59,580 nucleotides of DNA from Halothiobacillus sp. (GCA_018623495.1 JAAZVP010000010.1:1-59580), one strand, 5' to 3'. Shown: positions 42,381 through 54,903, counted from the stretch's first letter. The notes: generated by a model not told the origin, from the letters alone. Numbers and translations: made by a program.

Positions 42381-42770
42381 TCACGGCAGCTGGACGGGGG
42401 TGGGCGGCTGCCAGTCCGGGGCGCGGTGTTCCACCACCACGTTGGTGTAGATCCCGCCGCGCACGTTCCACTCGCCGGTCACGCGCATGAAGCGGGGCGC
42501 GGTGGCGGCCACCAGGTCGGCGAGGATGCCGTTGGTCATGGCCTCATGGAAGCCGCCTTCCTCGCGAAACGACCACATGTAGAGCTTGAGTGCCTTGAGC
42601 TCGACGCACTTCTCGTCGGGCACGTAGTCGATGTGGATGGTGGCGAAGTCCGGCTGGCCGGTCTTGGGGCACAGGCAGGTGAACTCGGGCACCCGGATGC
42701 GGATGGTATAATCGCGCTCCGGATGGGGGTTGTCGAAGGTTTCCAGTGTCTTGCTGGGACGGGTGGACAT
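42381..42770 (-). CDS. queF: NADPH-dependent 7-cyano-7-deazaguanine reductase QueF (short form)
   Basis: Reduces preQ0 to preQ1, the base that Tgt inserts into tRNA. 129 residues, unimodular YkvM type. The catalytic Cys34 and Asp41 are in [14 protein letters not shown], the QueF motif [20 protein letters not shown] follows, and [10 protein letters not shown] closes the domain. With queA and tgt at 15194-17370 this window holds the final steps of queuosine synthesis except QueG/QueH. Confidence 0.96.
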   Translation of the reverse strand: MSTRPSKTLETFDNPHPERDYTIRIRVPEFTCLCPKTGQPDFATIHIDYVPDEKCVELKALKLYMWSFREEGGFHEAMTNGILADLVAATAPRFMRVTGEWNVRGGIYTNVVVEHRAPDWQPPTPVQLP

Positions 42771-42868
42771 GGGATGACCTCTTCATTTTGCGCCGGCCGC
42801 CGGCGGTGGGTTCGCGGCCCCTTGGTTGTCCCGGGGCGCGGCGAGTTCCCCGTCGCGGGCGGCGCCGC

Positions 42869-42876
42869 ATTATAAC
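42869..42876. promoter_or_regulatory. Symmetric -10 between queF and smc
   Basis: The bases attataac read TATAAT on the minus strand (42874-42869, toward queF, 99 bases upstream) and TATAAC on the plus strand (42871-42876, 12 bases before smc). No convincing -35 is seen for either direction. If used for smc, the leader would be only a few bases. Confidence 0.35.
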
Positions 42877-42888
42877 CAAACCGCCGGG

Positions 42889-45800
42889 ATGCGCCTTAAG
42901 ACCATCAAGCTCGCCGGGTTCAAGTCGTTCGTCGACCCCACGCAGATCCACTTCCCCTCCAACCGGGTGGGGATCGTGGGGCCCAACGGCTGCGGCAAGT
43001 CCAATACCATCGACGCCGTGCGCTGGGTGATGGGCGAGTCCTCGGCCCGCCACCTGCGCGGCCAGAACCTCGAGGACGTGATCTTTTCCGGCGCCGCCAC
43101 CCGCCAGCCCGTGGGGCAGGCCTCGGTGGAGCTGGTCTTCGACAACAGCGAGGGACGCTGCGGCGGGGAATACGCCCGCTTCAACGAGATCTCGGTCAAG
43201 CGGGTGGCCACCCGCGAGGGCCAGTCCAGGTACTTTCTCAACAACACCCGCTGCCGCCGGCGCGACATCGCCGACATCTTCCTGGGGACCGGCCTCGGGC
43301 CGCGCAGCTACGCCATCATCGAGCAGGGCATGATCTCCCGGCTGGTGGAGGCCCGTCCCGAGGACATCCGCGTCTACGTCGAGGAGGCCGCGGGCATCTC
43401 CAAGTACAAGGCCCGCCGGCGCGAGACCGAGAACCGCATCCGCCACACCCGCGAGAACCTCGAGCGCCTGGAGGACATCCGCGGCGAGCTGGCCGAGCGC
43501 CTCCAGCGCCTGGAACAGCAGGCCCGCACCGCCGAGCGCTACCGCGAACTCAAGCGCGAGCTGGCCACGCTGCGGGCCCGGCTGCTGGCGACGCGCTGGC
43601 GCGACATCGAGGCCGAGCGGGAAAGCCGCATCGCCGGCATCCGCGAGACCGCCCGCGAGCACGAGCGCCACCTCACCGAGCAGCGTCGCCTGGAGGCCGA
43701 ACTGGAAGCCGGCCGCGAGGCGCTGGAGGCGCGCAACGAGGCCGTGGACCGGGCCCAGGCCGCCTTCTACCAGGCCGGTGCCGAGGTCTCCCGGCTGGAG
43801 GCGCGCATCGAGCACCGCCGCGAGCTCGACCGTCGCCAGGCGGCCGACCGCGACGAGGCCCGCGCGGCGCTGGAAGAGACCCGGGAGGCGCTCGAGGCCG
43901 AGCGCGAACGGAGCGAGGAACTGGCCGAGACCCTCGAGGAGCGCGAGGAGGCCCGGGAGATCGCCGCCGAGACCCTGGAGACCGCCGAGGCCTCGCTGGA
44001 GCAGGCCGAGGCCGGGATGGAGGCCTGGTCGGCCGACTGGGAGGCCTTCCGCGAGGCCCAGGCCGAGCCGGTGCGGGTCCAGGAGGTGGAGCGCCGCCAG
44101 GTGAGCACCCTGGCCGCCCAGGTGGAGCGCCACCGCCAGCAGCTCGCCGAGCTCGAGGACGTCGTCGAGGACGGGCCCGCGGCCGGCGAGCTCGCCGACC
44201 TGGAGGCAGCCCTGGAGGAGGCGGGCGAGCGGCGCGCCGAGCTCGAGGCCGAGCGCGAGAGTCGCCAGGCCCGGCTGGCGGAAGCCCGTCAGCGCCTCGA
44301 AACCGCCCGGCGCGAGCGCGAGGCCCGCGCCGAGGCCGTGCAGCAGGACCGCGCCCGGCTGGCCTCGCTCAACACCCTGCAGGAGGCCGCGCTGGCACCG
44401 GAGGACGAGGCCCTGGCCGATTGGCTGGCCGAGGCGGGCATCGACGGCAACCGGCGCCTGGCCCAGGTGCTGACGGTGGAGGATGGCTGGGAGCGCGCGG
44501 TGGAGCTGGTGCTGGGGCACTGGCTGGACGCACCGCTGGTGGATGCCCTGGCACCGGAACCGTCGCCGGCGGCCGGCCTGGCGCTGATCCGGCGGGGCGA
44601 GGCGGAGGCGGCCGGGGCCGGCATGCTGGCCGCCCGCGTGCGCGCCCCGGCGCGCCTCGCGCAGTGGCTGGCCGGCGTGCAGGCGGTGGCGGATGCCGAG
44701 ACCGCCTGGGCCCGGCGCGAGACCCTGGGGCCGGGCGAGTCGGTGATCACCCCGGACGGCCTGTGGCTGGGGCCGGACTGGCTGCGCACCGCCGAGGCCG
44801 GTGACTCGGATGCCGGCGTGCTGGCCCGCGAACGGGCCATCACCGAGCTCGAGTCGCGTATCGAGTCCGGCGAGGCGGCGCTGGCGGCCGCCGAGGCCGA
44901 GGTGGACGCGGCGGCCGAGGCCGTGGAGGCGGCCGAGGCCGGCGAGCGGGCGGCGCAGGCGCGGGTCAACCGTGCCCACGGCGAGGAGAGCACGGCCCGC
45001 TCCGAGCTGCACGCGGCCCGGGTGGAGGCCGAGCAGGCCCGCCTGCGCGAAGAGGAGCGCCGGCGGCGCGCGGCGGAGCTGGCCGAGCGCATCGCCGAGG
45101 ACGAGGCCGCCCTGGAGGAGAGCCGGGAGCGGGTGGAGGCGGCCGAGGAGCGCCTGGAGACCCTGGCCGAGGAACGCGAGGCCCTGGAGCAGCGGCGCGA
45201 GCGGTTGCGCATCACCCTCGAGGAGACCCGCGGCCGGGTGCGCGAGGTGCGTGGCCGCAGCCATGACCTCACCGTGGCCGTGGAGGGCCTGCGCCGCGAC
45301 CGCCAGGCCGCGGTCGAGGGTCTGCGCCGGCTGGAGGCGCAGCGCGCCCGCCAGGCCGAGCGCCTCGAGCGGCTGGCGGCCGCCGAGAGCGCCGACGACA
45401 CGCCGGTGGCCGAACTCGAAGCCGAGCTGGAGGCCCTGCTCGAGGGCCGGCTGGCGGCCGAGAAGACCCTGGAGGCCGCGCGCCGGGAGCAGGCGGAGAC
45501 CGAGACCGCGCAGCGTGAGCGCGAGTCCTCCCGTTCGGCCGAGGAACAGGCGGTGGCCGCGCTGCGCGACGAGATCGAGGCCGCCAAGCTCGCCGAGCAG
45601 GAACTGCGGGTGCGGGCCCAGACGGTGCGCGAGCAGCTGGTCGAGGAGGCCGAGGCCGAACCTGCCGAGGTGCTCGCCGGCATGGACATTGATGCCTCCG
45701 CCGAGGCGCTGGGCGCGGAGGTGGAGCGCCTGGAAGGCCGGATCAGGCGCCTGGGCAACATCAACCTCGCCGCCATCGACGAGTTCCGCGAGCAGAGCGA

Positions 45801-46365
45801 ACGCAAGACCTACCTCGACGAGCAGCACGCCGATCTCGAACAGGCCCTGGCGACGCTGGAATCGGCCATCGCCCGCATCGACCGCGAGACCCGCTCGCGC
45901 TTTCGCGAGACCTTCGAGCGGATCAACACCAACCTGCGCGAGATCTTCCCCAAGCTCTTCGGCGGCGGCGAGGGCTTTCTCGAGATGACCGGCGAGGACC
46001 TGCTGGACACCGGTGTGGCCATCATGGCCCGTCCACCGGGCAAGCGCATCACCCACATCCACCTGATGTCGGGCGGCGAGAAGGCGCTCACCGCGGTGGC
46101 CATGGTCTTCTCCATCTTCCGCCTCAACCCGGCGCCGTTCTGCCTGCTCGACGAGGTGGACGCGCCGCTCGACGATGCCAACGTCGGCCGCTTCTCGGAG
46201 ATGGTTCGCGAGATGTCCGAGCAGGTACAATTCATCTTCATTACCCACAACAAGGTCACGATGGAGCTCTCCTCCCATCTGACCGGGGTCACCATGCGCG
46301 AACCGGGGGTCTCGCGGGTGGTGGCCGTGGATGTCGAGGAGGCGGTCCGTATCGCCGGCAGCTGA
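42889..46365 (+). CDS. smc: Chromosome partition protein SMC
   Basis: Long coiled-coil ATPase that compacts and organises the chromosome with ScpA/ScpB. 1158 residues. N-terminal head: RLKTIKLAGFKSFVDPTQI and Walker A GPNGCGKSNT near residues 30-40. Coiled coil follows, hinge at about 500-640 (ALADWLAEAGIDGNRRLAQV, GPGESVITPDGLWLGP), a second coil, and the C-terminal head with LMSGGEKALTAVAMVFSIF and Walker B LLDEVDAPLDDANV. Coil regions are extremely rich in Glu, Ala and Arg. Enterics use MukB instead; smc-zipA-ligA order is typical of other gammaproteobacteria. Confidence 0.97.
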   Translation: MRLKTIKLAGFKSFVDPTQIHFPSNRVGIVGPNGCGKSNTIDAVRWVMGESSARHLRGQNLEDVIFSGAATRQPVGQASVELVFDNSEGRCGGEYARFNEISVKRVATREGQSRYFLNNTRCRRRDIADIFLGTGLGPRSYAIIEQGMISRLVEARPEDIRVYVEEAAGISKYKARRRETENRIRHTRENLERLEDIRGELAERLQRLEQQARTAERYRELKRELATLRARLLATRWRDIEAERESRIAGIRETAREHERHLTEQRRLEAELEAGREALEARNEAVDRAQAAFYQAGAEVSRLEARIEHRRELDRRQAADRDEARAALEETREALEAERERSEELAETLEEREEAREIAAETLETAEASLEQAEAGMEAWSADWEAFREAQAEPVRVQEVERRQVSTLAAQVERHRQQLAELEDVVEDGPAAGELADLEAALEEAGERRAELEAERESRQARLAEARQRLETARREREARAEAVQQDRARLASLNTLQEAALAPEDEALADWLAEAGIDGNRRLAQVLTVEDGWERAVELVLGHWLDAPLVDALAPEPSPAAGLALIRRGEAEAAGAGMLAARVRAPARLAQWLAGVQAVADAETAWARRETLGPGESVITPDGLWLGPDWLRTAEAGDSDAGVLARERAITELESRIESGEAALAAAEAEVDAAAEAVEAAEAGERAAQARVNRAHGEESTARSELHAARVEAEQARLREEERRRRAAELAERIAEDEAALEESRERVEAAEERLETLAEEREALEQRRERLRITLEETRGRVREVRGRSHDLTVAVEGLRRDRQAAVEGLRRLEAQRARQAERLERLAAAESADDTPVAELEAELEALLEGRLAAEKTLEAARREQAETETAQRERESSRSAEEQAVAALRDEIEAAKLAEQELRVRAQTVREQLVEEAEAEPAEVLAGMDIDASAEALGAEVERLEGRIRRLGNINLAAIDEFREQSERKTYLDEQHADLEQALATLESAIARIDRETRSRFRETFERINTNLREIFPKLFGGGEGFLEMTGEDLLDTGVAIMARPPGKRITHIHLMSGGEKALTAVAMVFSIFRLNPAPFCLLDEVDAPLDDANVGRFSEMVREMSEQVQFIFITHNKVTMELSSHLTGVTMREPGVSRVVAVDVEEAVRIAGS

Positions 46366-46417
46366 GCGGCGGGCCGCCCGTCCGGGTGCGAACGCAGTTA
46401 TCGGGTCGAATATCGGT

Positions 46418-49559
<3,142 letters not shown>

Positions 49560-49579
49560 GCGGTTCATCCACCCCTCAC

Positions 49580-49940
49580 CCCATCCCCTCTCCCGGGGGG
49601 AGAGGGGCCGGGCGCGGCCGGTCTGCACGGCATGCCGATGCGCTTGTGCCGTCCTTTTGACGAGGGGACGCGCTGCCTCTCCCGAGGAGAGCGGCCGGGC
49701 GTCACTCCCGGGGGCTTGATGATGCACCCGGCTCCCCTCTCCCCCCGGAAAGGGGCCGGCCTCGGCCCCGGCGGCACGGCGATGCCCTCGCTCCCCCGGG
49801 GAAAGGGGCCGGGCGTCACTCCCGGGGGCTGGGCGATGCACCCGGCTCCCCTCTCCCCCCGGGAAAGGGGCCGGGCGTCACTCCCAGGGACTGGGCGCTG
49901 CACCCGGCTCCCCTCTCCCTCCGGGAGAGGGGTCGGGGGT
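49580..49940. repeat. Array of GC-rich hairpin repeats downstream of ligA
   Basis: Six or more irregular copies of a ctctccc-ggg-gagaggggcc hairpin unit, linked by gcgtcactcccgggggctgg and gatgcacccggctcccctct. Clear units start near 49590, 49677, 49732, 49790, 49850 and 49908. Units keep one orientation and vary in length. No coding sequence is credible inside. With the ygfZ fragment this explains the 628 bases between ligA and ygfZ. Confidence 0.75.
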
Positions 49941-50067
49941 GAGGGCGATCTCGGAACCGGGTAGGGCAGCTCGCGGAATTCCAGTGCCGGGCCGTCTTCG
50001 TCCAGGTGGAAGGGGCCGCCCGCGTCGAAGGGCTTGAGCTTCATCACCGCCAGCACGGCCTGGCCGC
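49891..50067 (-). pseudogene. Duplicated 3' end of ygfZ (fragment)
   Basis: About 177 bases are nearly identical to 50133-50309, at a constant offset of 242 bases. The copy includes one hairpin repeat plus the last ~40 codons of ygfZ on the minus strand (VLAVMKLKPFDAGGPFHL then ELPYPVPR). The ygfZ stop TAG is TCG in the copy, so the frame runs on into the repeats. It has no start region or domain of its own and is a by-product of tandem duplication. Confidence 0.85.
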
Positions 50068-50187
50068 CAGGGCTTGCCGGTGCCCCGGGCTCCCTCTCCC
50101 GAGGCGAACGGGCCCGGCCTCGGCCCCGGGGGCTGGGCGATGCACCCGGCTCCCCTCTCCCTCCGGGAGAGGGGTCGGGGGTGAGGG

Positions 50188-51225
50188 CTATCTCGGAACC
50201 GGGTAGGGCAGCTCGCGGAATTCCAGCGCCGGGCCGTCTTCGCCCAGGTGGAAGGGGCCGCCCGCGTCGAAGGGCTTGAGCTTCATCACCGCCAGCACGG
50301 CCTGGCCGCTGTCGGGGTGGGGCGCGGCGGAGACCACTTCCCCGGCCGGCTTGCCGTCCTCGCCCACCACGGCGGTGTCCGGTGCCGGGGTCTCCTCGGT
50401 GTCGGCGACGGCGAGGAACATGCGCCGGTTGGGCTTGCCCAGGTAGTGCATCCGGGCGATGACCTCCTGGCCCGGGTAGCAGCCCTTCTTGAAGCTCACG
50501 GCATTGATCAGGTCGAGGTTGGCCATCTGCGGGACGAAGGCCTCCTGCGTGGCCGCGAAGACGTTCGGCAGGCCGGCCAGGATGTCGAGCAGGCGCCAGT
50601 TGTCGGCGCCCACCGGTGCCCCGCGGACGTTGAAGCGCTCCCAGAGCTGCTGCATGGTCTCCAGCTCGCCGTAGAGCTCGAAGCGCGGGTGCGGGGCCCC
50701 GGGCACGCGCACCGCGGAAACGTCGGCGAGTTCCACGGCCTCGTCGACGTCGCCGGGCATCCGGCCCAGGGCCGCCTCCAGCTCCGCCTCGGCGTCCGGG
50801 CCCGCCAGGCCGAAGCGCACCAGGGAGTCGTCGGCGTCTTCGAGCGTGACCTGGCTGCGCAGGACGAACATCCGCAGGCGCTTGAGCGTGCTTTCCAGGA
50901 TCTCGCGGGGCAGGCGCAGGTAGAAGGCCTCCTGGCGCATGAACAGGCGCATGAAGGCGATCATCCGGCCCTTGGGCGAGCAGTAGGCGCTCAGCTGGCT
51001 GAGGTCGGGGCCGACGGCGTTGACGTCGCTGGTCAGCTGGTTGTGGAGGAAGTCCCGGGTGTCGTTGCCGTAGGCGCTGATCAGCCCGGTGTGGCTGAGA
51101 TCGCAGATCACGGTGCCGGTGGTGCTGATCTGGCGTTCACGGTTGGGGTTGCCGAAGCTCTGCACCCGCTCGTCCACGAATTCGGCTCCGGCGTCGGTGA
51201 GAAACGCTCGCCATTCCGGTTTCAT
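50188..51225 (-). CDS. ygfZ: Folate-binding Fe-S cluster repair/assembly protein YgfZ
   Basis: Folate-binding protein of the GcvT-like/IBA57 family, needed for activity of several Fe-S enzymes such as MiaB. 345 residues from ATG 51225 (MKPEWRAFLTDAGAEFVDER). Core signs: LSHTGLISAYGNDTRDFLHN, SAYCSPKGRMIAFMRLF, and the diagnostic KGCYPGQEVIARMHYLG with the conserved Cys. It is divergent from sdhC, whose SdhB partner is an Fe-S protein. Its 3' end has been copied into the adjacent repeat array. Confidence 0.93.
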   Translation of the reverse strand: MKPEWRAFLTDAGAEFVDERVQSFGNPNRERQISTTGTVICDLSHTGLISAYGNDTRDFLHNQLTSDVNAVGPDLSQLSAYCSPKGRMIAFMRLFMRQEAFYLRLPREILESTLKRLRMFVLRSQVTLEDADDSLVRFGLAGPDAEAELEAALGRMPGDVDEAVELADVSAVRVPGAPHPRFELYGELETMQQLWERFNVRGAPVGADNWRLLDILAGLPNVFAATQEAFVPQMANLDLINAVSFKKGCYPGQEVIARMHYLGKPNRRMFLAVADTEETPAPDTAVVGEDGKPAGEVVSAAPHPDSGQAVLAVMKLKPFDAGGPFHLGEDGPALEFRELPYPVPR

Positions 51226-51447
51226 GATCGGCCTCCGATGGTTGCGCCCCGGCGCGCCGGGGAAATCGAGTCCCAATATAGCATGGAGGGCCGGGCGCCC
51301 CGCGAGGGCCACGCCCGCCGGGGAAACGCGGGATTCACGGCGGGGCGGGGCCGCCTTCCCGGGGGCAGCGGGGATGGCCCGGACGGGCTATACTGGGGCT
51401 GTGTCGATCGTCCGGCCACCGTTTCCCCGGGAGGAGCCTTGCCAGGA

Positions 51448-51843
51448 ATGCGCCCGCAACCCCCGAGCCAGCCCCGCCGACGCCCGGTCTATCTCGACCT
51501 GTTCCAGATCCGTTTCCCGTTGATGGCGATCACCTCCATCGCCCACCGCATCAGCGGCGTGCTGATGATCCTGGCGATCGGTCCGGCGGTCTACGCCCTG
51601 TCGTTGAGCCTCTCCGGGCCCGCGGGCTTCCAGCGGGTGCAGGCCGCGCTGGACAGCGGGCCGGCGTGGTTGGTGCTGGTGGTGATCGGCTGGGGTTTCG
51701 CCCACCACTTCTTTGCCGGCCTGCGCTATCTGCTGATGGACATCGGCCGCGGCATGGAGCGTGAGACGGCACGCCGGAGCGCGCTGGCCACGCTGGTGCT
51801 CGGGGTGGCGGGGGCCATCGCGATCGGGTGGTGGCTGGCATGA
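51448..51843 (+). CDS. sdhC: Succinate dehydrogenase cytochrome b556 subunit
   Basis: Membrane anchor binding haem b and ubiquinone with SdhD. 131 residues from ATG 51448, with ggagga upstream. Conserved RPVYLDLFQIRFPLMAITSI and AHRISGVLM precede helix 1; helix 2 ends FAHHFFAGLRYLLMDIGRG, whose first His is in the place of the haem ligand. A third helix is at the C-terminus. A weak TATACT box at 51389-51394 could be the operon -10. It overlaps sdhD (ATGA). Confidence 0.92.
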   Translation: MRPQPPSQPRRRPVYLDLFQIRFPLMAITSIAHRISGVLMILAIGPAVYALSLSLSGPAGFQRVQAALDSGPAWLVLVVIGWGFAHHFFAGLRYLLMDIGRGMERETARRSALATLVLGVAGAIAIGWWLA

Positions 51844-52169
51844 GCGGGTTTTCCGGCATGGGGGCCTGGCTGCTCCAGCGGCTGACGGCGGTCTACCTGG
51901 TGGTGTTCACGGTCTGGGCCGGTATCCGCCTGGCCCTGGCCGATCCGTGGAGTTACGCCGCCTGGTCGGGCTGGCTGGGCGAGCCGGTCAACGCGGCGCT
52001 GGCCTGGCTGTTCGGGGTGAGCCTGCTGGCCCACGCCTGGGTGGGCGGGCGCGACGTGCTCATCGACTACATTCACCCGCTGGGGCTGCGCCTGGCGCTG
52101 CTGAGCCTGCTGGCCGGCTGGCTGCTGGGTTCGGGCCTGGTGTTCACGGCATTGGTGGTATCGGCATGA
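51840..52169 (+). CDS. sdhD: Succinate dehydrogenase membrane anchor subunit SdhD
   Basis: Second membrane anchor of complex II. 109 residues with three helices: LLQRLTAVYLVVFTVWAGIR, the middle AALAWLFGVSLLAHAWVGGR and the last LALLSLLAGWLLGSGLV. The segment LAHAWVGGRDVLIDYIHPLG holds the family haem-ligand His and the quinone-site Asp-Tyr. Overlaps sdhC upstream and sdhA downstream by four bases each. Confidence 0.92.
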   Translation: MSGFSGMGAWLLQRLTAVYLVVFTVWAGIRLALADPWSYAAWSGWLGEPVNAALAWLFGVSLLAHAWVGGRDVLIDYIHPLGLRLALLSLLAGWLLGSGLVFTALVVSA

Positions 52170-53926
52170 GACCCGAGAGGCGACGTTTCGACGCCCTGGT
52201 GATCGGCGCCGGCGGGGGCGGGCTGCGCGCGGCCCTGCAGCTGGCCAACGCCGAGGCCACGGTGGCGGTGGTGTCCAAGGTGTTTCCCACCCGCTCGCAC
52301 ACGGTCGCGGCCCAGGGCGGGGTGAACGCCTCGCTGGCCAACGTGCTGCCGGACAACTGGCACTGGCACATGTTCGACACCATCAAGGGCAGCGACTACC
52401 TGGGCGACCAGGACGCCATCGAGTACATGTGCCGGGCCGCGCCCAAGGCGGTCTACGAGCTGGAGCACTTCGGCGTGCCGTTCTCCCGGCTGGAGAACGG
52501 GCGCATCTACCAGCGGGCCTTCGGCGGCCAGAGCCAGCATTTCGGCGGCGAGCAGGCCGCGCGCACCTGTGCCGCCGCCGACCGCACGGGGCATGCGATC
52601 CTCCACTCGCTCTACCAGCAGAACATCCGCGCCCGCACCCACTTCTTCGACGAGCACTTTGCCCTCGACCTGCTGCGCGACGAGTCCGGGCGGGTGCTGG
52701 GCGCGCTGGTCTTCGACATCGCCACCGGCGAGTCGGTGGTCATCGAGGCCAAGGTGACGCTGCTGGCCACCGGCGGTGCGGCACAGGTCTATCGCACCAA
52801 CACCAACGCCCTGATCAACACCGGCGACGGCATGGCCATGGCGCTGCGCGCCGGCGTGCCGCTGCAGGACATGGAGTTCGTCCAGTTCCATCCCACCGGC
52901 ATTGCCGGCAAGGGGATGCTGATTACCGAGGGCGTGCGCGGCGAGGGCGGCTACCTGGTCAACGGCGAGGGCGAGCGCTTCATGGAGCGCTACGCGCCCA
53001 ACGCCCGGGACCTGGCCAGCCGCGACGTGGTCAGCCGGGCCATCGTCACCGAGATCCGCGAGGGGCGGGGTTGCGGCCCGCGCAGGGACCACGTCCTGCT
53101 CAAGCTCGACCACCTGGGCGAGGCGCTCATCAACCGCCGGCTGCCGGCGATCCGGGAGACGGCCCGCACCTTCGTCAACGCCGACCCGGTGCGCGATCCC
53201 ATCCCGGTGTTTCCCACCGCGCACTACACCATGGGCGGCATCCCCACCAACCGCCACGGCCAGGTGGTGGCCCCCACCGCGGACGCTCCCGAGGAGCCGG
53301 TGGAGGGGCTCTACGCGGTGGGCGAGTGTGCCTGCGTGTCGGTGCATGGTGCCAACCGGCTGGGCGGCAACTCGCTGCTCGACATCGTGGTCTTCGGCCG
53401 GGCGGCGGCCAACCACATGATCGACTACCTCGCCGAGCACCGTTACCACCGTCCCCTGCCCGAGGCGGCCGTCGAGGGGCCCAGGGCCCGGCTGGATCGC
53501 TGGGACGAGGCCCGGGGCGAGGCCTCGGTGCCGGAACTGCGCCGGGAACTGCAGCGCACCATGGAAGAGTACGCCGGCGTGTTCCGCGAGCAGGAGAGCC
53601 TGGACGAGGGCGTGGCCCGGGTCCGGGCCATCCGCGAGCAGCTGGAGCTGGCGGCGATCGGGGACCACAGCCGGGTGTTCAACACCGCCCGGGTGGAGGC
53701 CCTGGAGCTGGTCAACCTCGCCGACGTGGCACTGGCGGTGGTCACCTCGGCGGCCGCCCGCCGCGAGAGTCGCGGGGCGCATTCCCGGGTGGACCATCCC
53801 GACCGCGACGATGCCCGCTGGCTCAAGCACAGCCTGTTCTCGCTCGCCGAGGGCATGGACTACAAGCCGGTGCGCATCAAGCCGCTGACCGTGGACAGTT
53901 TCCCGCCCAAGGAACGGACCTACTGA
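52166..53926 (+). CDS. sdhA: Succinate dehydrogenase flavoprotein subunit
   Basis: Catalytic subunit oxidising succinate to fumarate. 586 residues. FAD dinucleotide motif DALVIGAGGGGLRAALQLA, covalent flavin His in TRSHTVAAQGGVNASLAN, substrate site HPTGIAGKGMLITEGVRGEG, the HYTMGGIPTN segment and the C-terminal RWLKHSLFSLAEG. Coupled to sdhD by ATGA. Flavinylation would depend on sdhE at 54904. Confidence 0.98.
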   Translation: MRPERRRFDALVIGAGGGGLRAALQLANAEATVAVVSKVFPTRSHTVAAQGGVNASLANVLPDNWHWHMFDTIKGSDYLGDQDAIEYMCRAAPKAVYELEHFGVPFSRLENGRIYQRAFGGQSQHFGGEQAARTCAAADRTGHAILHSLYQQNIRARTHFFDEHFALDLLRDESGRVLGALVFDIATGESVVIEAKVTLLATGGAAQVYRTNTNALINTGDGMAMALRAGVPLQDMEFVQFHPTGIAGKGMLITEGVRGEGGYLVNGEGERFMERYAPNARDLASRDVVSRAIVTEIREGRGCGPRRDHVLLKLDHLGEALINRRLPAIRETARTFVNADPVRDPIPVFPTAHYTMGGIPTNRHGQVVAPTADAPEEPVEGLYAVGECACVSVHGANRLGGNSLLDIVVFGRAAANHMIDYLAEHRYHRPLPEAAVEGPRARLDRWDEARGEASVPELRRELQRTMEEYAGVFREQESLDEGVARVRAIREQLELAAIGDHSRVFNTARVEALELVNLADVALAVVTSAAARRESRGAHSRVDHPDRDDARWLKHSLFSLAEGMDYKPVRIKPLTVDSFPPKERTY

Positions 53927-53936
53927 GGAGCCGAGC

Positions 53937-54689
53937 ATGGCCGACTGGCAGCCGCTCAGATTCATGCAGGCGCCGGGCCCGAAGGCGGGCCGGATGCGCT
54001 TCTCCGTCTACCGTTTCGACCCCGAGGGGGACGCCGGCCCGGGCACGCAGGAGTACGTGCTCGACGATCTCACTCCCGACATGATGCTCCTCGATGCCCT
54101 GCTGCGGATCAAGGAGCAGGACGAGACCCTGGGCTTTCGCCGCTCCTGCGGCGAGGGGGTCTGCGGTTCGGATGCCATGAACATCAACGGCCGCAACGGC
54201 CTGGCCTGCATCACCCGCCTGGGCGAGCTGGTGGAGCCGGTGAAGCTGCGACCGCTGCCCGGCATCCCGGTGATCCGCGACCTGATCGTGGACATGGACA
54301 ACTTCTACCGCCAGTACCGCGAGGTGGAGCCCTGGCTGCAGGCCCGCGAGGCCCAGCCCGAGGTGGAGCGCTTCCAGCTCCCCGAGGAACGCGAGCGGCT
54401 GGACGGGCTCTACGAGTGCATCCTCTGCGGCTGCTGCTCGGCGGCCTGTCCCTCCTACTGGTGGAACCCCGACCGCTTCCTCGGGCCGGCGGCGCTGCTG
54501 CAGGCCGCTCGTTTCATCGAGGACAGCCGCGACGAGGCCTGCGACAAGCGCCTCGACCAGCTCGACGACGCCTACAAGCTCTTCCGGTGCCACAGCATCA
54601 TGAACTGCGTCGACGTCTGCCCCAAGGGCCTCAACCCCACCGAGGCCATCGAGCGCATCCGCAAGCGGATGCTGCGCAACTCGACGTAG
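53937..54689 (+). CDS. sdhB: Succinate dehydrogenase iron-sulfur subunit
   Basis: Carries electrons from SdhA to ubiquinone. 250 residues; ATG 53937 with gaggag upstream. The [2Fe-2S] site is CGEGVCGSDAMNINGRNGLAC; the [4Fe-4S] site is CILCGCCSAACPS; the [3Fe-4S] site uses CHSIMNCVDVCPKGLNP. All cysteines are present. Slightly longer N-terminus than in E. coli. A 30-base tandem repeat follows before sdhE. Confidence 0.98.
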   Translation: MADWQPLRFMQAPGPKAGRMRFSVYRFDPEGDAGPGTQEYVLDDLTPDMMLLDALLRIKEQDETLGFRRSCGEGVCGSDAMNINGRNGLACITRLGELVEPVKLRPLPGIPVIRDLIVDMDNFYRQYREVEPWLQAREAQPEVERFQLPEERERLDGLYECILCGCCSAACPSYWWNPDRFLGPAALLQAARFIEDSRDEACDKRLDQLDDAYKLFRCHSIMNCVDVCPKGLNPTEAIERIRKRMLRNST

Positions 54690-54720
54690 CGGGTGTGCGT
54701 GGGCGAGGGCGGGCCGCATC

Positions 54721-54840
54721 GATGATGCGGTTCGTTTCGCGCACCGCTTCAGCGAATGGGCTCGTTTGGTGCACCCCGGCATCGATGCGGTTGGTTTTCT
54801 TCACCCCATCATCGATGCGGTTCGCTTCGCTCACCGCATC
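54721..54840. repeat. Four 30-base tandem repeats between sdhB and sdhE
   Basis: Four head-to-tail units start at 54721, 54751, 54781 and 54811, each variants of atcgatgcggttcgcttcgc...caccgcatc. Units 3 and 4 are closest and unit 2 most diverged. The period is a multiple of three, so both strands stay open, but no gene is credible. Such gatgcggttcgc sequences occur as dispersed intergenic repeats in other proteobacteria. Confidence 0.8.
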
Positions 54841-54903
54841 CTACGGGGTGGGAGGGGTGAGCGCCGATCGGAGCAACACTGAATACTGGACAATCGATTG
54901 ACC

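Noticed and set aside
49565-50056. Open frame of about 160 residues on the minus strand
   Set aside because: Its first part is a copy of the last codons of ygfZ and the rest is translated hairpin repeat; it has no start region of its own.
54631-54834. Small minus-strand frame with a 10-residue repeat
   Set aside because: It is the translation of the 30-base tandem repeat and overlaps the end of sdhB antisense; no ribosome site supports it.
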